Assembly: GCF_019511665.1 (NCBI RefSeq)
Contig: NZ_JAEUAW010000022.1
Span: 1-52,584, forward strand
DNA: 52,584 bases
Direction: 5' to 3'
Source of the DNA: Microbacterium jejuense
Lineage (GTDB): Bacteria > Actinomycetota > Actinomycetes > Actinomycetales > Microbacteriaceae
Position numbers and translations under genes: made by a program. Within the stretch, counting starts at the first letter, position 1; each line of letters opens with the position of its first letter. A model generated the notes under the pieces. It did not search any database. It saw only the letters and a program-made list of their open reading frames with translations, and was not told the DNA's origin. Shown piece after piece: positions 40,401 through 46,074 of the stretch.

Positions 40401-41423
40401 GCTGGGCGCCGACTTCTCGATGATCCAGTACTGCGCGCCGCTGGGCACGGGAACCGAGCACTTACCGTCGGCCGCCGTGGTGCACGTCCCGACGAGGTTC
40501 GCCCCGTTCGTGTCGGGCGCGGTGCTGGTGCCGCCCTTGTAGACCTCGAACACCGCGTCCTGCAGGCCGGCGACCGTCTGGCCGCCCGTGCGCAGGCCGC
40601 CCTTCTGGATCGTGATCGTCCCCGGCTGGATGTACGTCTGCGTGAAAGTGCAGTCGGCCGCTCGGAGCACGCCGCCGCCGGACGTGTTGTTCGGGAAGTC
40701 GACAGTGCGCGCGTTCTGGTCGACATCGACTTGCCCGCTGTTGGTCGTGCACGAGAACGTCGTCGTGTAGTTCGCCTGAATCGCGGCAGTCGCGTTCGCC
40801 GAGAGGGTGTAGGTCGAGTTGCGCGGAACTGCGCGCTGCTGCCCGTTCGTGAAGGTGAACTCGTCGCCCGACGCGTTGTCACGCACGGCCTTCAGCGCCC
40901 AGTCACCAGCCATCGCGGTGCCGCCGCCGGTGTTGACGACGTTTACGCGCATGGTCAGGTTGGCACAGTTGCTCGTACAGTCGGCGGCGATCAGCGCGAG
41001 CGGCGCGATCTCGGCCTGCGGCGCCACGCGCGCCTGCGGGCTGGTCTGCTCGGGCGCAGGCTCGGTCACGGGCGGCGCCGGGTCGGTGACCTCGGGTGCC
41101 GGCGCGGACTCCTCCGGTGCGGGGTCGGCGGGCGGCGTCGCAGCCTCGTCCGACGGCGGGGTCGGGGTCGCGGCATCCGTCCCCGCATCGTCCGCGTCGG
41201 TCGACTCGGTGCTCGCGGACGGCGACGGCGCGGGCGCCGGAGTCTCCTCCGCCAGCGCCGGCGACATGCCGGTGAAGATCAGCGCGCCCGAGAGCAGCGT
41301 CGCGATGCCGCCGGCATACCACCGGTGCCGCATCGTCAGTCTGCGGTCGCGCTCCCGAGCCGCTCGCAGGCCGCGCCGGATTCCCGTGCGCGCTGAACGT
41401 CCATTTCCCCAGTACCCAGACAT
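31497..41423 (-). CDS. Giant LPATG surface protein with vWA domain and alternating repeats, about 3308 aa
   Basis: The start is the ATG at 41423, with AAGGGG 8 bases upstream. The signal peptide (RWYAGGIATLLSGAL, SPALAEE) and Pro/Ala/Glu linker reach about residue 135. A beta-rich segment and a SpaA-like domain (about 268-395) are followed by a von Willebrand A domain (about 400-600) with the metal site DLSNS and TDGT, as in pilus-tip adhesins. About 604-1355 are seven prealbumin-like units of the type LTLVKKV...TLxE...CTFTN. About 1355-2790 are ten repeats of 130-155 residues alternating between two subtypes. A DUF11-like domain, the CVADAPFLGW...YPAATPEC module (about 2955-3108), another DUF11-like domain, LPATGG (about 3267), a membrane helix and RRRRGEAKPTL end it. 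The gene is intact over 9.9 kb. Confidence 0.93.
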   Translation of the reverse strand: MSGYWGNGRSARTGIRRGLRAARERDRRLTMRHRWYAGGIATLLSGALIFTGMSPALAEETPAPAPSPSASTESTDADDAGTDAATPTPPSDEAATPPADPAPEESAPAPEVTDPAPPVTEPAPEQTSPQARVAPQAEIAPLALIAADCTSNCANLTMRVNVVNTGGGTAMAGDWALKAVRDNASGDEFTFTNGQQRAVPRNSTYTLSANATAAIQANYTTTFSCTTNSGQVDVDQNARTVDFPNNTSGGGVLRAADCTFTQTYIQPGTITIQKGGLRTGGQTVAGLQDAVFEVYKGGTSTAPDTNGANLVGTCTTAADGKCSVPVPSGAQYWIIEKSAPSGWSIVPQLNVGSSASNQAYRFRTDSIGAGSNTTYPKVGTGNDANTSGGFWANSKVNPTALQTCGVRVGLLIDLSNSIDGTEFTQLKTAAKDFVDKLQGTPSQLALWTFATSAPAAGGSNSSLGLTSVATAGGATTVKNKIDGLVRPGGDAGATNWDRGLWQVAGDAANKVDVLLMLTDGTPTVYGPNAEGPGSFSRFREVENAVFSANSVKNLGTRVVPVGIGVDGAEANIQAISGPTANSDYYLVDNYAALSTFLQNLAKGQCDSTINVTKMVVPNGGTIANATPTAGWGFTAANASNTVTPTNGSTNQSGAISFKVTGLSAGQTSAVTITEEDRTAQGYELLQQASKNAVCKDDTGATVNVTNAGALGFTANATGGRIVTCIVYNEAPNPKVNLRVDKKWVINGTTYANGAQPFGAAQLTLGGANRSFGTEYTYDVGQQVAIAETVTGLPPFCTNESSGTGTHTMTSTPNPNVVTITNTVTCTTQLKLTKKVVGGSADPTTWTLTGTGPQGSLPGPNAKSPTSLVNVTPGVIYTLAESGGDPRYTQEVVPGANPRPGSTGSWHCYLLNANGTRGTEYDGLNGGVTVQLGQHVECEAINRTASLVLLKNVVNDDGGDAEASDWDLKATPAALSGLTATTVDGAESAGPVNTIQVRPDHTYTISETGLAGYTQVTLQQLVGGNWVDVTGWDVSVAPGATGTYRIVNDDIAPKLTLVKKVTNNDGGTATDTAWTLTATSEDGPNLNGQTGVSGAVRAGDAYTLAEAGGPAGYDWTTLSCTGYPDTTKANATLTLKPGDDVTCTFTNDDQPAHLTLVKVVDASNGGSAQPTDWNGMLQATLGGTTTSFDHNVTKDVKAGTYTLNELQNVAGYDWSDLVCSTGGTSMQNKTVTVANGQSVTCTFTNIAKKPTLTLVKKVDNKNGVGSHQAQEWTLSAAGTGGFTSPTSTSDGGVTASTGPKPVDAGTEYTLGESGPTGYTAGSWSCDSGITVTNGKITLPIAKNVICQITNTAVPATGTVAKKVHPGYPAQNGDGTWTVVYDVTVTNQSGTSTLFYDLSDALQYGGGITPTTATWSRNGGPEASFTLPGGTATLATNQSLAPSGVDTYTVTVVSTIADGTETTDAWKCTTTQSPNRGFLNTATLTVDGKTSTAQDCAQPVFPTVKKDGGIPSWDAATGRWTVSYTITVTNPSDAQTGADVQASLADTLPTLPSGWALVGEWQAAAVGAAPAPTDASSAASPWTIWSGTLPKATSYAYTVTGVLQPSADATPIGTACPGNGGLLNTAVVTSGEVVVDDDACVGIDTPPVTVSKTDGTVVQLDGGDWQIDYTITVANNGSAGTVYTLTDLPDLGVGFDVVSAGWEGSAPAANTPIEAGGSDQYTYRVVASFDPEAEEPELTCEPGEGGAFHNVATVQYPGGSKTDDGCAQPATPTVKKDSAAVTQVGTDWVLNYTVTVNNPSSIPLWYSLSDTPAALPSGVTATSWTAAGPAALNGGTFTVPATAFDGAANTLVGTGTLPAGASHVFTITANVTLGNDVKASDLVCGQRPGTGVWNTATVTNGVGSDDDDACDGIALPKVGIEKSNAVVAQNVDGEWVLAYQITVTNLDPSLSAEYAITDTPQFDESFDIVAGSGTWTQGGNPGTPEGVLAGGASAVWVYTVKATVDTEEFDPATALKCTTDGENPGGGFYNVATVTFPGGTATDDGCGVPVSPKVEKTGATAIQDAAGDWLLAYKVRVYNPTGIALQYAVHDTPVALPAGITPVGAWAASIDSIGTGNVGQLDAGWAVDHTKPLGTGLLLANSENVYLVVLKVKIAASVPDSALDCEAEDGGLWNGTTISNGVGSDHSEDCIPVVRAVTEQSKTVTSTSQNADGTWTITYDIDVTNTSTEAPAVYSVTDRLEFGGDIEVQDASWTGPGGTDVPFTQAGGDWTAAIATDQVLPPRTDTAGTATYTVTVHATVPTDAWNGDTLACYPDDEDPSGGFLNTAVITVAGVEYPVDDCSEPALPTIEKSATSATQDPGDPDSWKVTYQLTVNPSGYDTFYTLQDVPGFPSGITLGGGTAQRTTPAGDEPIEIESGASFPDDPVALGADETQVWTVTFTATVTGTVAPGDLACGEQQGPGKGYYNNALLYVGDDVADQDDACIPVKQAVYPTVAKSVASSTQDPETGEWTIVYNLSASLAAAGSAENPDGLSAKYSLSDQLDFGGDIDIDTATWSGERQTDVPFDDSDWSADIASGKTIAAGATHTYTVTVTADVTAEAIDEGTTTCEEGEGPYGGFLNTAQLRSGGQSTDVHACAEPVFPTVTKTAGAYTQNEDGTQTISYTVTVAYPETDQEPKPAEVGYTLTDAPTLPDGVELVGDWTAAAANDATPAVPASGASWNGEGEWTIVPAGTLTPEGPVHTYTVSATVQVTAPPSTEQPRACLEAQEDGYFVWNEAVVRSGEWVDRDDACQTVHFDDVGIEKTATNIPEEGSIEPGSEFEYELTATNNGTRDATHVVVTDPLHERLEVTGLTLPAGWTNDNAPAFVDEDNTLSVSIPTLAVGASATIVVQVTFLPPATSGELPAVVGDEEPPAPPTPLDEIVNEACVAADLDGDPTNDCDDVTTPTRDIAALVYTRCVADAPFLGWVVTKSASLADEPVSFLWRPVNGAVTPETTPAQVELSDDSGTTWSDEIPWVGSAFTPSGVSIDYPGWRPIEAGDIVPGSSPTQYYLPGTATVMTPEEQAQYVFNGLILDPSELDYSWRLNTEITFTVNPSLTFSTSYPAATPECFVARHTEVQVEKTASVERTEPGKAFSYTLDVANVSDDAAAEGVVVTDEIPADIKITAVNWPGKGDADAFPNWQSCEVTGQSPAGYGGTLTCALFGPLQPINSDNGGASVAPRITLDAMVNPKSAVNTITNVAVVEYHTFGDPDDPGRDADDATVLLSALPATGGGATLPLIVLGLVVMLTGASVLIVARRRRGEAKPTL
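33045..37365 (-). repeat. Ten alternating A/B protein repeats (five two-domain super-repeats)
   Basis: Units start near 37365, 36930, 36505, 36118, 35690, 35280, 34855, 34398, 33957 and 33515. All follow PTVxKxxxxxxQ...WxVxYxVTVxNxS...YxLxD...GTxxxYTVTxxVxxx...C...GGxxNTAxVxxG...DDxC. Odd units end C-[AGS]-[QVE]-P-[VA] and have a SDxLxFGGDI-like strand. Even units end DACVGI/DACDGI/DCIPV and have a DTPxxLPxGV strand. Each unit keeps two Cys, so one disulfide per unit is likely. Confidence 0.85.
37365..39615 (-). repeat. Seven prealbumin-like (SpaA/CnaB) repeats after the vWA domain
   Basis: The units open with INVTKMV, LRVDKKW, LKLTKKV, LVLLKNV, LTLVKKV, LTLVKVV and LTLVKKV, and most close with CxFTN or ITNT-like ends. 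A Glu in the L-x-E position and the closing Asn complete a Lys-Glu-Asn set seen in isopeptide-forming CnaB domains. Confidence 0.75.
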
Positions 41424-41480
41424 CAAGGTTTCCCCTTCTCGCTGATGTCAGCTCAAGGGGACCCCGAGTTTCCCGGTCGG

Positions 41481-41521
41481 ACTCCCCAAGTGTGCGTTCC
41501 CACCGGTGTTAACTCCCCAGT
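41481..41521 (-). promoter_or_regulatory. Two TGGGGAG motifs in the leader of the 3308-aa gene
   Basis: The transcribed strand has ACTGGGGAGTT (41511-41521) and ACTTGGGGAGT (41481-41491), 31 bases apart, three helical turns. A weaker CTCGGGGTCC follows. Both lie downstream of the predicted promoter. Confidence 0.55.
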
Positions 41522-41548
41522 TGCACCGGACGCACATAGCCCACGGTC

Positions 41549-41578
41549 AAGCTAGCGGCGTTCGGAGTATGCCGTCAA
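41549..41578 (-). promoter_or_regulatory. Promoter of the 3308-aa surface protein
   Basis: TTGACG (41573-41578), an 18-base spacer and TAGCTT (41549-41554), the same hexamers as ahead of the 1988-aa gene. The leader is about 120 bases. Confidence 0.72.
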
Positions 41579-41620
41579 GCGGCCTCGGTCACGCCCCGAT
41601 CACGATCCGCTCAGGAAATG

Positions 41621-41654
41621 CGAAAGCGGCCCGGGTCGCCCCGGGCCGCTTTCG
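41621..41654 (-). terminator. Terminator of the 71-aa gene
   Basis: A perfect 15-bp stem, CGAAAGCGGCCCGGG / CCCGGGCCGCTTTCG, with loop TCGC lies 11 bases past the stop. Confidence 0.85.
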
Positions 41655-41665
41655 ACTGTCTCAGG

Positions 41666-41881
41666 TCACTCGTTGCCGATGGCCTTGTCGACGCTGTCAC
41701 GCACGCCGTCGACGTGCTGGTCGATGCTGTCGGGCGCCACCTTCTTGACGAAGTCGGCGGCCGCGTCCAGCACGTTGTCGCTGATCCCTTCGGCCTGCTC
41801 AGACTTGAGGACGTCGTCGATCTTGTCCTTGTTCTGATCCAGGAATTCCTTGCCCTGGTTGACGATGTCGTCGATTCCCAT
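41666..41881 (-). CDS. Small MT0933-type antitoxin-like protein
   Basis: The 71-aa protein is hydrophilic and helical (MGIDDIVNQGKEFLDQNK, then DAAADFVKKVAPDSIDQHVD), like the MT0933/Rv0909 antitoxin family of actinobacteria. I chose the ATG at 41881, with AAGGAG 5 bases before it; a GTG two codons upstream overlaps that site. No toxin gene is next to it (the neighbours are the 3308-aa surface gene and tuf), so the family label says little about its role here. A stress-related or structural role is equally possible. Confidence 0.7.
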   Translation of the reverse strand: MGIDDIVNQGKEFLDQNKDKIDDVLKSEQAEGISDNVLDAAADFVKKVAPDSIDQHVDGVRDSVDKAIGNE

Positions 41882-41967
41882 GCTCACTCCTTCTCGCCCC
41901 CGAGTGCGGCGTCACGTCACATTCTGGTGGGAGGGATGCCGCGAACGGAAGTCCGCCGAGCACGACA

Positions 41968-41999
41968 AGAGGGCCGCACCCCTGCGGGTGCGGCCCTCT
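41968..41999 (-). terminator. Terminator of the str operon (after tuf)
   Basis: AGAGGGCCGCACC (41968-41980) pairs with GGTGCGGCCCTCT (41987-41999), extended by one C-G pair, loop CTGC. It lies 19 bases past tuf. Confidence 0.88.
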
Positions 42000-42018
42000 C
42001 TGCAGCAGTTCGAAGAAC

Positions 42019-43212
42019 TTACTTGATGATCTTCGTCACCGTGCCGGCGCCGACGGTACGGCCACCCTCACGGATGGCGTAGCCGAGGCCCTCCTCCATG
42101 GCGATCGGCTGGATCAGCTCGACCGTCATGTCGGTGGTGTCGCCGGGCATGACCATCTCGGTGCCCTCGGGCAGCGTGATGACGCCGGTGACGTCGGTGG
42201 TGCGGAAGTAGAACTGCGGACGGTAGTTCGTGAAGAACGGGTTGTGACGGCCGCCCTCCTCCTTGGACAGGATGTACGCCGTGCCCTCGAAGTTGGTGTG
42301 CGGGGTGACCGAACCGGGCTTCACGACGACCTGGCCGCGCTCGACGTCGTCACGCTTGGTGCCGCGCAGGAGCAGACCACAGTTCTCGCCGGCCCAGGCC
42401 TCGTCGAGCTGCTTGTGGAACATCTCGATACCGGTGACGATCGTCTTCTGCGTCGGGCGCAGACCCACGATCTCGACCTCGGAGTTGATGGCCAGCGTGC
42501 CACGCTCGGCGCGGCCCGTGACGACCGTGCCACGGCCCGTGATGGTGAAGACGTCCTCGATGGGCATGAGGAACGGCTTGTCCTTGTCACGCACCGGGTC
42601 GGGGATCGACGAGTCCACGGCCTCCATGAGGTCGAGGATCGACTGCGTCCACTGCTCGTCGCCCTCGAGAGCCTTGAGGCCCGAGACGCGCACGACGGGG
42701 GCGTTGTCGCCGTCGAAGTCCTGCGACGACAGCAGCTCGCGGACCTCGAGCTCGACGAGCTCCAGGATCTCCTCGTCGTCGACCATGTCCGACTTGTTCA
42801 GCGCGACCAGCAGGTAGGGGACGCCGACCTGCTTGGCGAGCAGCACGTGCTCACGCGTCTGAGCCATCGGGCCGTCGGTGGCGGCGACCACGAGGATCGC
42901 GCCGTCCATCTGAGCGGCACCGGTGATCATGTTCTTGATGTAGTCGGCGTGACCCGGGGCGTCGACGTGAGCGTAGTGACGCTTCGGGGTCTCGTACTCG
43001 ACGTGCGAGATGTTGATCGTGATACCGCGCTGGCGCTCCTCGGGAGCCGAGTCGATCGACGCGAAGTCGCGCTGCACGTTGGTGGCCGACGGGTACTTGT
43101 CGGCGAGCACCTTCGAGATAGCTGCGGTGAGCGTGGTCTTGCCGTGGTCGACGTGACCGATCGTTCCGATGTTCACGTGCGGCTTGGTGCGCTCGAACTT
43201 GGCCTTAGCCAC
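42019..43212 (-). CDS. tuf: Elongation factor Tu
   Basis: The 397-aa EF-Tu brings aminoacyl-tRNA to the ribosome. GTPase motifs are clear: GHVDHGKTT, DAPGHADYIKNM, NKSDM and SGLKAL; domains 2 and 3 follow (GRGTVVTGRAERG, then RDVTGVITLPEG-like). It starts with GTG and has GAGGAGG as ribosome-binding site. It is the last gene of the str operon; the 158-bp gap to fusA has a hairpin (43330-43361), so separate expression of tuf is possible. Confidence 0.99.
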   Translation of the reverse strand: MAKAKFERTKPHVNIGTIGHVDHGKTTLTAAISKVLADKYPSATNVQRDFASIDSAPEERQRGITINISHVEYETPKRHYAHVDAPGHADYIKNMITGAAQMDGAILVVAATDGPMAQTREHVLLAKQVGVPYLLVALNKSDMVDDEEILELVELEVRELLSSQDFDGDNAPVVRVSGLKALEGDEQWTQSILDLMEAVDSSIPDPVRDKDKPFLMPIEDVFTITGRGTVVTGRAERGTLAINSEVEIVGLRPTQKTIVTGIEMFHKQLDEAWAGENCGLLLRGTKRDDVERGQVVVKPGSVTPHTNFEGTAYILSKEEGGRHNPFFTNYRPQFYFRTTDVTGVITLPEGTEMVMPGDTTDMTVELIQPIAMEEGLGYAIREGGRTVGAGTVTKIIK

Positions 43213-43329
43213 TGGGTCCTCCTCAGGACGTTCGTGTAGAGGTTCCGGACGCTGGTGTGCGTCGGTCGTCTACGGGGATGTCTCCAGCTTAGTAGAGACG
43301 GTTCTGTTGGTTCTGTGTGAAGTTGTGCC

Positions 43330-43361
43330 GTCGGGATGCCTCGTCGCCGAGGCATCCCGAC
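43330..43361 (-). terminator. GGATGCC-type hairpin between fusA and tuf
   Basis: A perfect 14-bp stem, GTCGGGATGCCTCG / CGAGGCATCCCGAC, with loop TCGC lies 9 bases past fusA. It is followed on the transcribed strand by CACAACTTCACAC. It is probably a partial terminator or processing point. Confidence 0.65.
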
Positions 43362-43370
43362 AGAAAAGGG

Positions 43371-45485
43371 TTACTCGCCCTTGACCTTCTGGATGATCTC
43401 GTCAGCCACGTTGCGAGGAACCTCGGCGTAGCTGTCGAACTCCATCGAGTACACGGCGCGGCCCGAGGTCTTCGAGCGCAGGTCGCCGATGTAGCCGAAC
43501 ATCTCGGACAGCGGCACCAGCGCACGGACGACCTTGACGCCCTGGGCGTCCTCCATCGACTGGATCTGGCCACGACGCGAGTTCAGGTCGCCGATGACGT
43601 CGCCCATGTACTCCTCGGGAGTACGGACCTCGACGGCCATGAGGGGCTCGAGGATGACGGGGTTCGCCTTGCGGACCGCCTCCTTGAAGCCCATCGAGCC
43701 GGCGATCTTGAACGCCATCTCGGACGAGTCGACGTCGTGCGAGGCACCGTCGATGAGGATCGCCTTGACGCCCACCATGGGGTAGCCGGCGAGCACGCCG
43801 ACGTTCATGGCGTCCTGGAAGCCCTGGTTGGTCGGCTCGATGTACTCGCGCGGGATGCGGCCACCGGTGACCTTGTTCTCGAACTCGTACGTCTTGTCGG
43901 CCGTGACCTCGAGGGGCTCCAGCGCGAACTGGATCTTCGCGAACTGGCCCGAGCCACCGGTCTGCTTCTTGTGCGTGTAGTCGTGACGCTCGACGGTCTT
44001 GCGGATCGTCTCGCGGTACGCGACCTGCGGCTTGCCGACGTTGGCCTCGACCTTGAACTCGCGCTTCATGCGGTCCACGAGGATGTCGAGGTGCAGCTCG
44101 CCCATGCCCTTGATGACCGTCTGGCCGGTCTCGGCGTTCTGCTCGACGCGGAACGTCGGGTCCTCTTCGGCCAGCTTCTGGATCGCGAGACCCAGCTTCT
44201 CCTGGTCGGCCTTGGTCTTCGGCTCGATGGCGACCTCGATGACCGGCTCGGGGAACGTCATCGACTCGAGGACGACCTGGTTGGCGGCATCCGACAGGGT
44301 GTCACCGGTGGTGGTGTCCTTGAGGCCGATGACGGCGTAGATGTGGCCGGCGGTGACCGAGTCGACCGGGTTCTCCTTGTTGGCGTGCATCTGGAAGATC
44401 TTTCCGATGCGCTCCTTCTTGCCCTTGGTCGCGTTGACGACCTGGGCGCCGGAGTCGAGGTGACCCGAGTACACGCGGATGTACGTCAGGCGGCCGAAGA
44501 ACGGGTGCGACACGATCTTGAACGCGAGAGCCGTGAACGGCTCGTCGCGGTCAGGGTGACGCTCGATGATCTTCTCTTCGTCCTTCGGGTCGTGCGCCTC
44601 GATGGCGGGCACGTCGAGGGGCGACGGCAGGTAGTCGACGACCGCGTCGAGCATCGGCTGGACGCCGCGGTTCTTGAACGCCGAGCCGCAGAGCACGGGG
44701 TACAGCTCGCCCGAGATGGTGAGCTTGCGGATGGCGCCCTTGATCTCGGCGACCGACAGCTCCTCGCCACCGAAGTATTTCTCGAGCAGGTGCTCGTCGC
44801 TCTCGGCGACGGTCTCGAGGAGCTTCTCGCGGTACTCGGCGGCCTTGTCGGCGAGATCCGCGGGGATCTCCTGCACCTCGTACTTCGCGCCCATCGTCAC
44901 GTCGCCCTTGGCGTCGCCGGGCCACACCAGCGCGCGCATCTCGACCAGGTCGATGACGCCCACGAAGTCGTTCTCGGCGCCGATCGGCAGCTGCAGCACG
45001 AGCGGCTTGGCCTTCAGGCGGTTGATGATGGTGTCGACGGTGAAGTAGAAGTCGGCGCCCAGCTTGTCCATCTTGTTGACGAAGCAGATGCGGGGCACGT
45101 CGTACTTGTCGGCCTGACGCCACACGGTCTCGGACTGGGGCTCGACGCCCTCCTTGCCGTCGAAGACGGCGACCGCGCCGTCGAGGACGCGGAGCGACCG
45201 CTCGACCTCGACCGTGAAGTCGACGTGGCCGGGCGTGTCGATGATGTTGATCTGGTTCTTGTCCCAGAAGCAGGTGACGGCGGCCGACGTGATCGTGATG
45301 CCGCGCTCCTGCTCCTGCTCCATCCAGTCGGTGGTGGCAGCGCCGTCGTGCGTCTCGCCGATCTTGTGGTTGACGCCCGTGTAGAACAGGATGCGCTCGG
45401 TCGTCGTCGTCTTGCCGGCATCGATGTGCGCCATGATGCCGATGTTGCGGACCTTGGTGAGGTCGGTGAGCACTTCTTGTGCCAC
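43371..45485 (-). CDS. fusA: Elongation factor G
   Basis: The 704-aa translocase shows GTPase motifs AHIDAGKTTTTERILFYTG, DTPGHVDFTVEVERS and NKMDKLGADF, then domains II-V to the end (ELHLDILVDRMKREF, PLSEMFGYIGDLRS). It starts with GTG, and AAGGA lies 6 bases upstream. It drives translocation of tRNA and mRNA and, with RRF, ribosome recycling. A REP-like palindrome separates it from rpsG. Confidence 0.99.
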   Translation of the reverse strand: MAQEVLTDLTKVRNIGIMAHIDAGKTTTTERILFYTGVNHKIGETHDGAATTDWMEQEQERGITITSAAVTCFWDKNQINIIDTPGHVDFTVEVERSLRVLDGAVAVFDGKEGVEPQSETVWRQADKYDVPRICFVNKMDKLGADFYFTVDTIINRLKAKPLVLQLPIGAENDFVGVIDLVEMRALVWPGDAKGDVTMGAKYEVQEIPADLADKAAEYREKLLETVAESDEHLLEKYFGGEELSVAEIKGAIRKLTISGELYPVLCGSAFKNRGVQPMLDAVVDYLPSPLDVPAIEAHDPKDEEKIIERHPDRDEPFTALAFKIVSHPFFGRLTYIRVYSGHLDSGAQVVNATKGKKERIGKIFQMHANKENPVDSVTAGHIYAVIGLKDTTTGDTLSDAANQVVLESMTFPEPVIEVAIEPKTKADQEKLGLAIQKLAEEDPTFRVEQNAETGQTVIKGMGELHLDILVDRMKREFKVEANVGKPQVAYRETIRKTVERHDYTHKKQTGGSGQFAKIQFALEPLEVTADKTYEFENKVTGGRIPREYIEPTNQGFQDAMNVGVLAGYPMVGVKAILIDGASHDVDSSEMAFKIAGSMGFKEAVRKANPVILEPLMAVEVRTPEEYMGDVIGDLNSRRGQIQSMEDAQGVKVVRALVPLSEMFGYIGDLRSKTSGRAVYSMEFDSYAEVPRNVADEIIQKVKGE

Positions 45486-45517
45486 GGGGTGTCCTTAATG
45501 TTGTGGAGGGCGAGGGG

Positions 45518-45593
45518 GCGTTTCGTCTCGCTCGTTCCTCGCTCGCTCAACGACCGGGTTCGGTCGTTGAGCGAGCGAAGCGAGACGAAACGC
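45518..45593. repeat. REP-like palindrome between rpsG and fusA
   Basis: The left arm GCGTTTCGTCTCGCT...CGCTCGCTCAACGACCG is mirrored by CGGTCGTTGAGCGAGCG...AGCGAGACGAAACGC around GGTT. The 76-base element lies inside the str operon, so it is transcribed and would fold into a long hairpin between rpsG and fusA. The region at 5712-5848 is a degenerate relative. Confidence 0.8.
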
Positions 45594-45598
45594 GCCGA

Positions 45599-46069
45599 TT
45601 ACCAGCGGTAGTGCGCGAAGGCGCGGTTCGACTCGGCCATCTTGTGGGTGTCCTCGCGGCGCTTGACCGCGGCACCGAGGCCGTTCGAGGCGTCCAGGAT
45701 CTCGTTCTGCAGACGCTCGGTCATCGTCTTCTCACGACGGCCCTTCGCGTAGCTCACGAGCCAGCGGAGCGCCAGCGTGTTGGCGCGGTGAGGCTTGACC
45801 TCGACCGGCACCTGGTAGGTCGAGCCGCCGACGCGGCGGCTCTTGACCTCGAGCGTGGGGCGCACGTTGTCGAGCGCCTTCTTGAGCGTGGCGACGGCGT
45901 CCTGGCCGTTCTTCGCCTCGACGCCCTGGAGGGCGCCGTAGACGATCGACTCGGCGATCGACTTCTTGCCGTCGACGAGGATCTTGTTCACCAGCTGGCT
46001 GACGATCGGAGCGCCGTAGACCGGGTCGTTGGCGACGGGACGCTTGGGGGCGGGACCCTTACGAGGCAT
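45599..46069 (-). CDS. rpsG: 30S ribosomal protein S7
   Basis: The 156-aa protein carries PRKGPAPKRPVANDPVYGAP, VNKILVDGKKSIAESIVY and RRVGGSTYQVPVEV, the S7 of the 30S head next to the E site. It is 5 bases after rpsL. Its stop codon lies 5 bases before the REP-like palindrome. Confidence 0.99.
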   Translation of the reverse strand: MPRKGPAPKRPVANDPVYGAPIVSQLVNKILVDGKKSIAESIVYGALQGVEAKNGQDAVATLKKALDNVRPTLEVKSRRVGGSTYQVPVEVKPHRANTLALRWLVSYAKGRREKTMTERLQNEILDASNGLGAAVKRREDTHKMAESNRAFAHYRW

Positions 46070-46074
46070 CTGAC

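Larger units (their letters stand above)
41424..41665 (-). other. 242-bp intergenic region upstream of the 3308-aa gene
   Basis: It holds the leader with TGGGGA motifs, the promoter (41549-41578) and the terminator of the preceding 71-aa gene (41621-41654). Confidence 0.75.

Noticed and set aside
31341..41396. An open frame of about 3350 codons antisense to the 3308-aa surface gene.
   Set aside because: Same reason: Arg-rich composition mirrors the repeats of the true gene, with no start context or recognisable domain.
41666..41881. A toxin-antitoxin pair around the 71-aa gene.
   Set aside because: No toxin-like gene lies beside it; neighbours are the surface gene and tuf, each with its own terminator or promoter.
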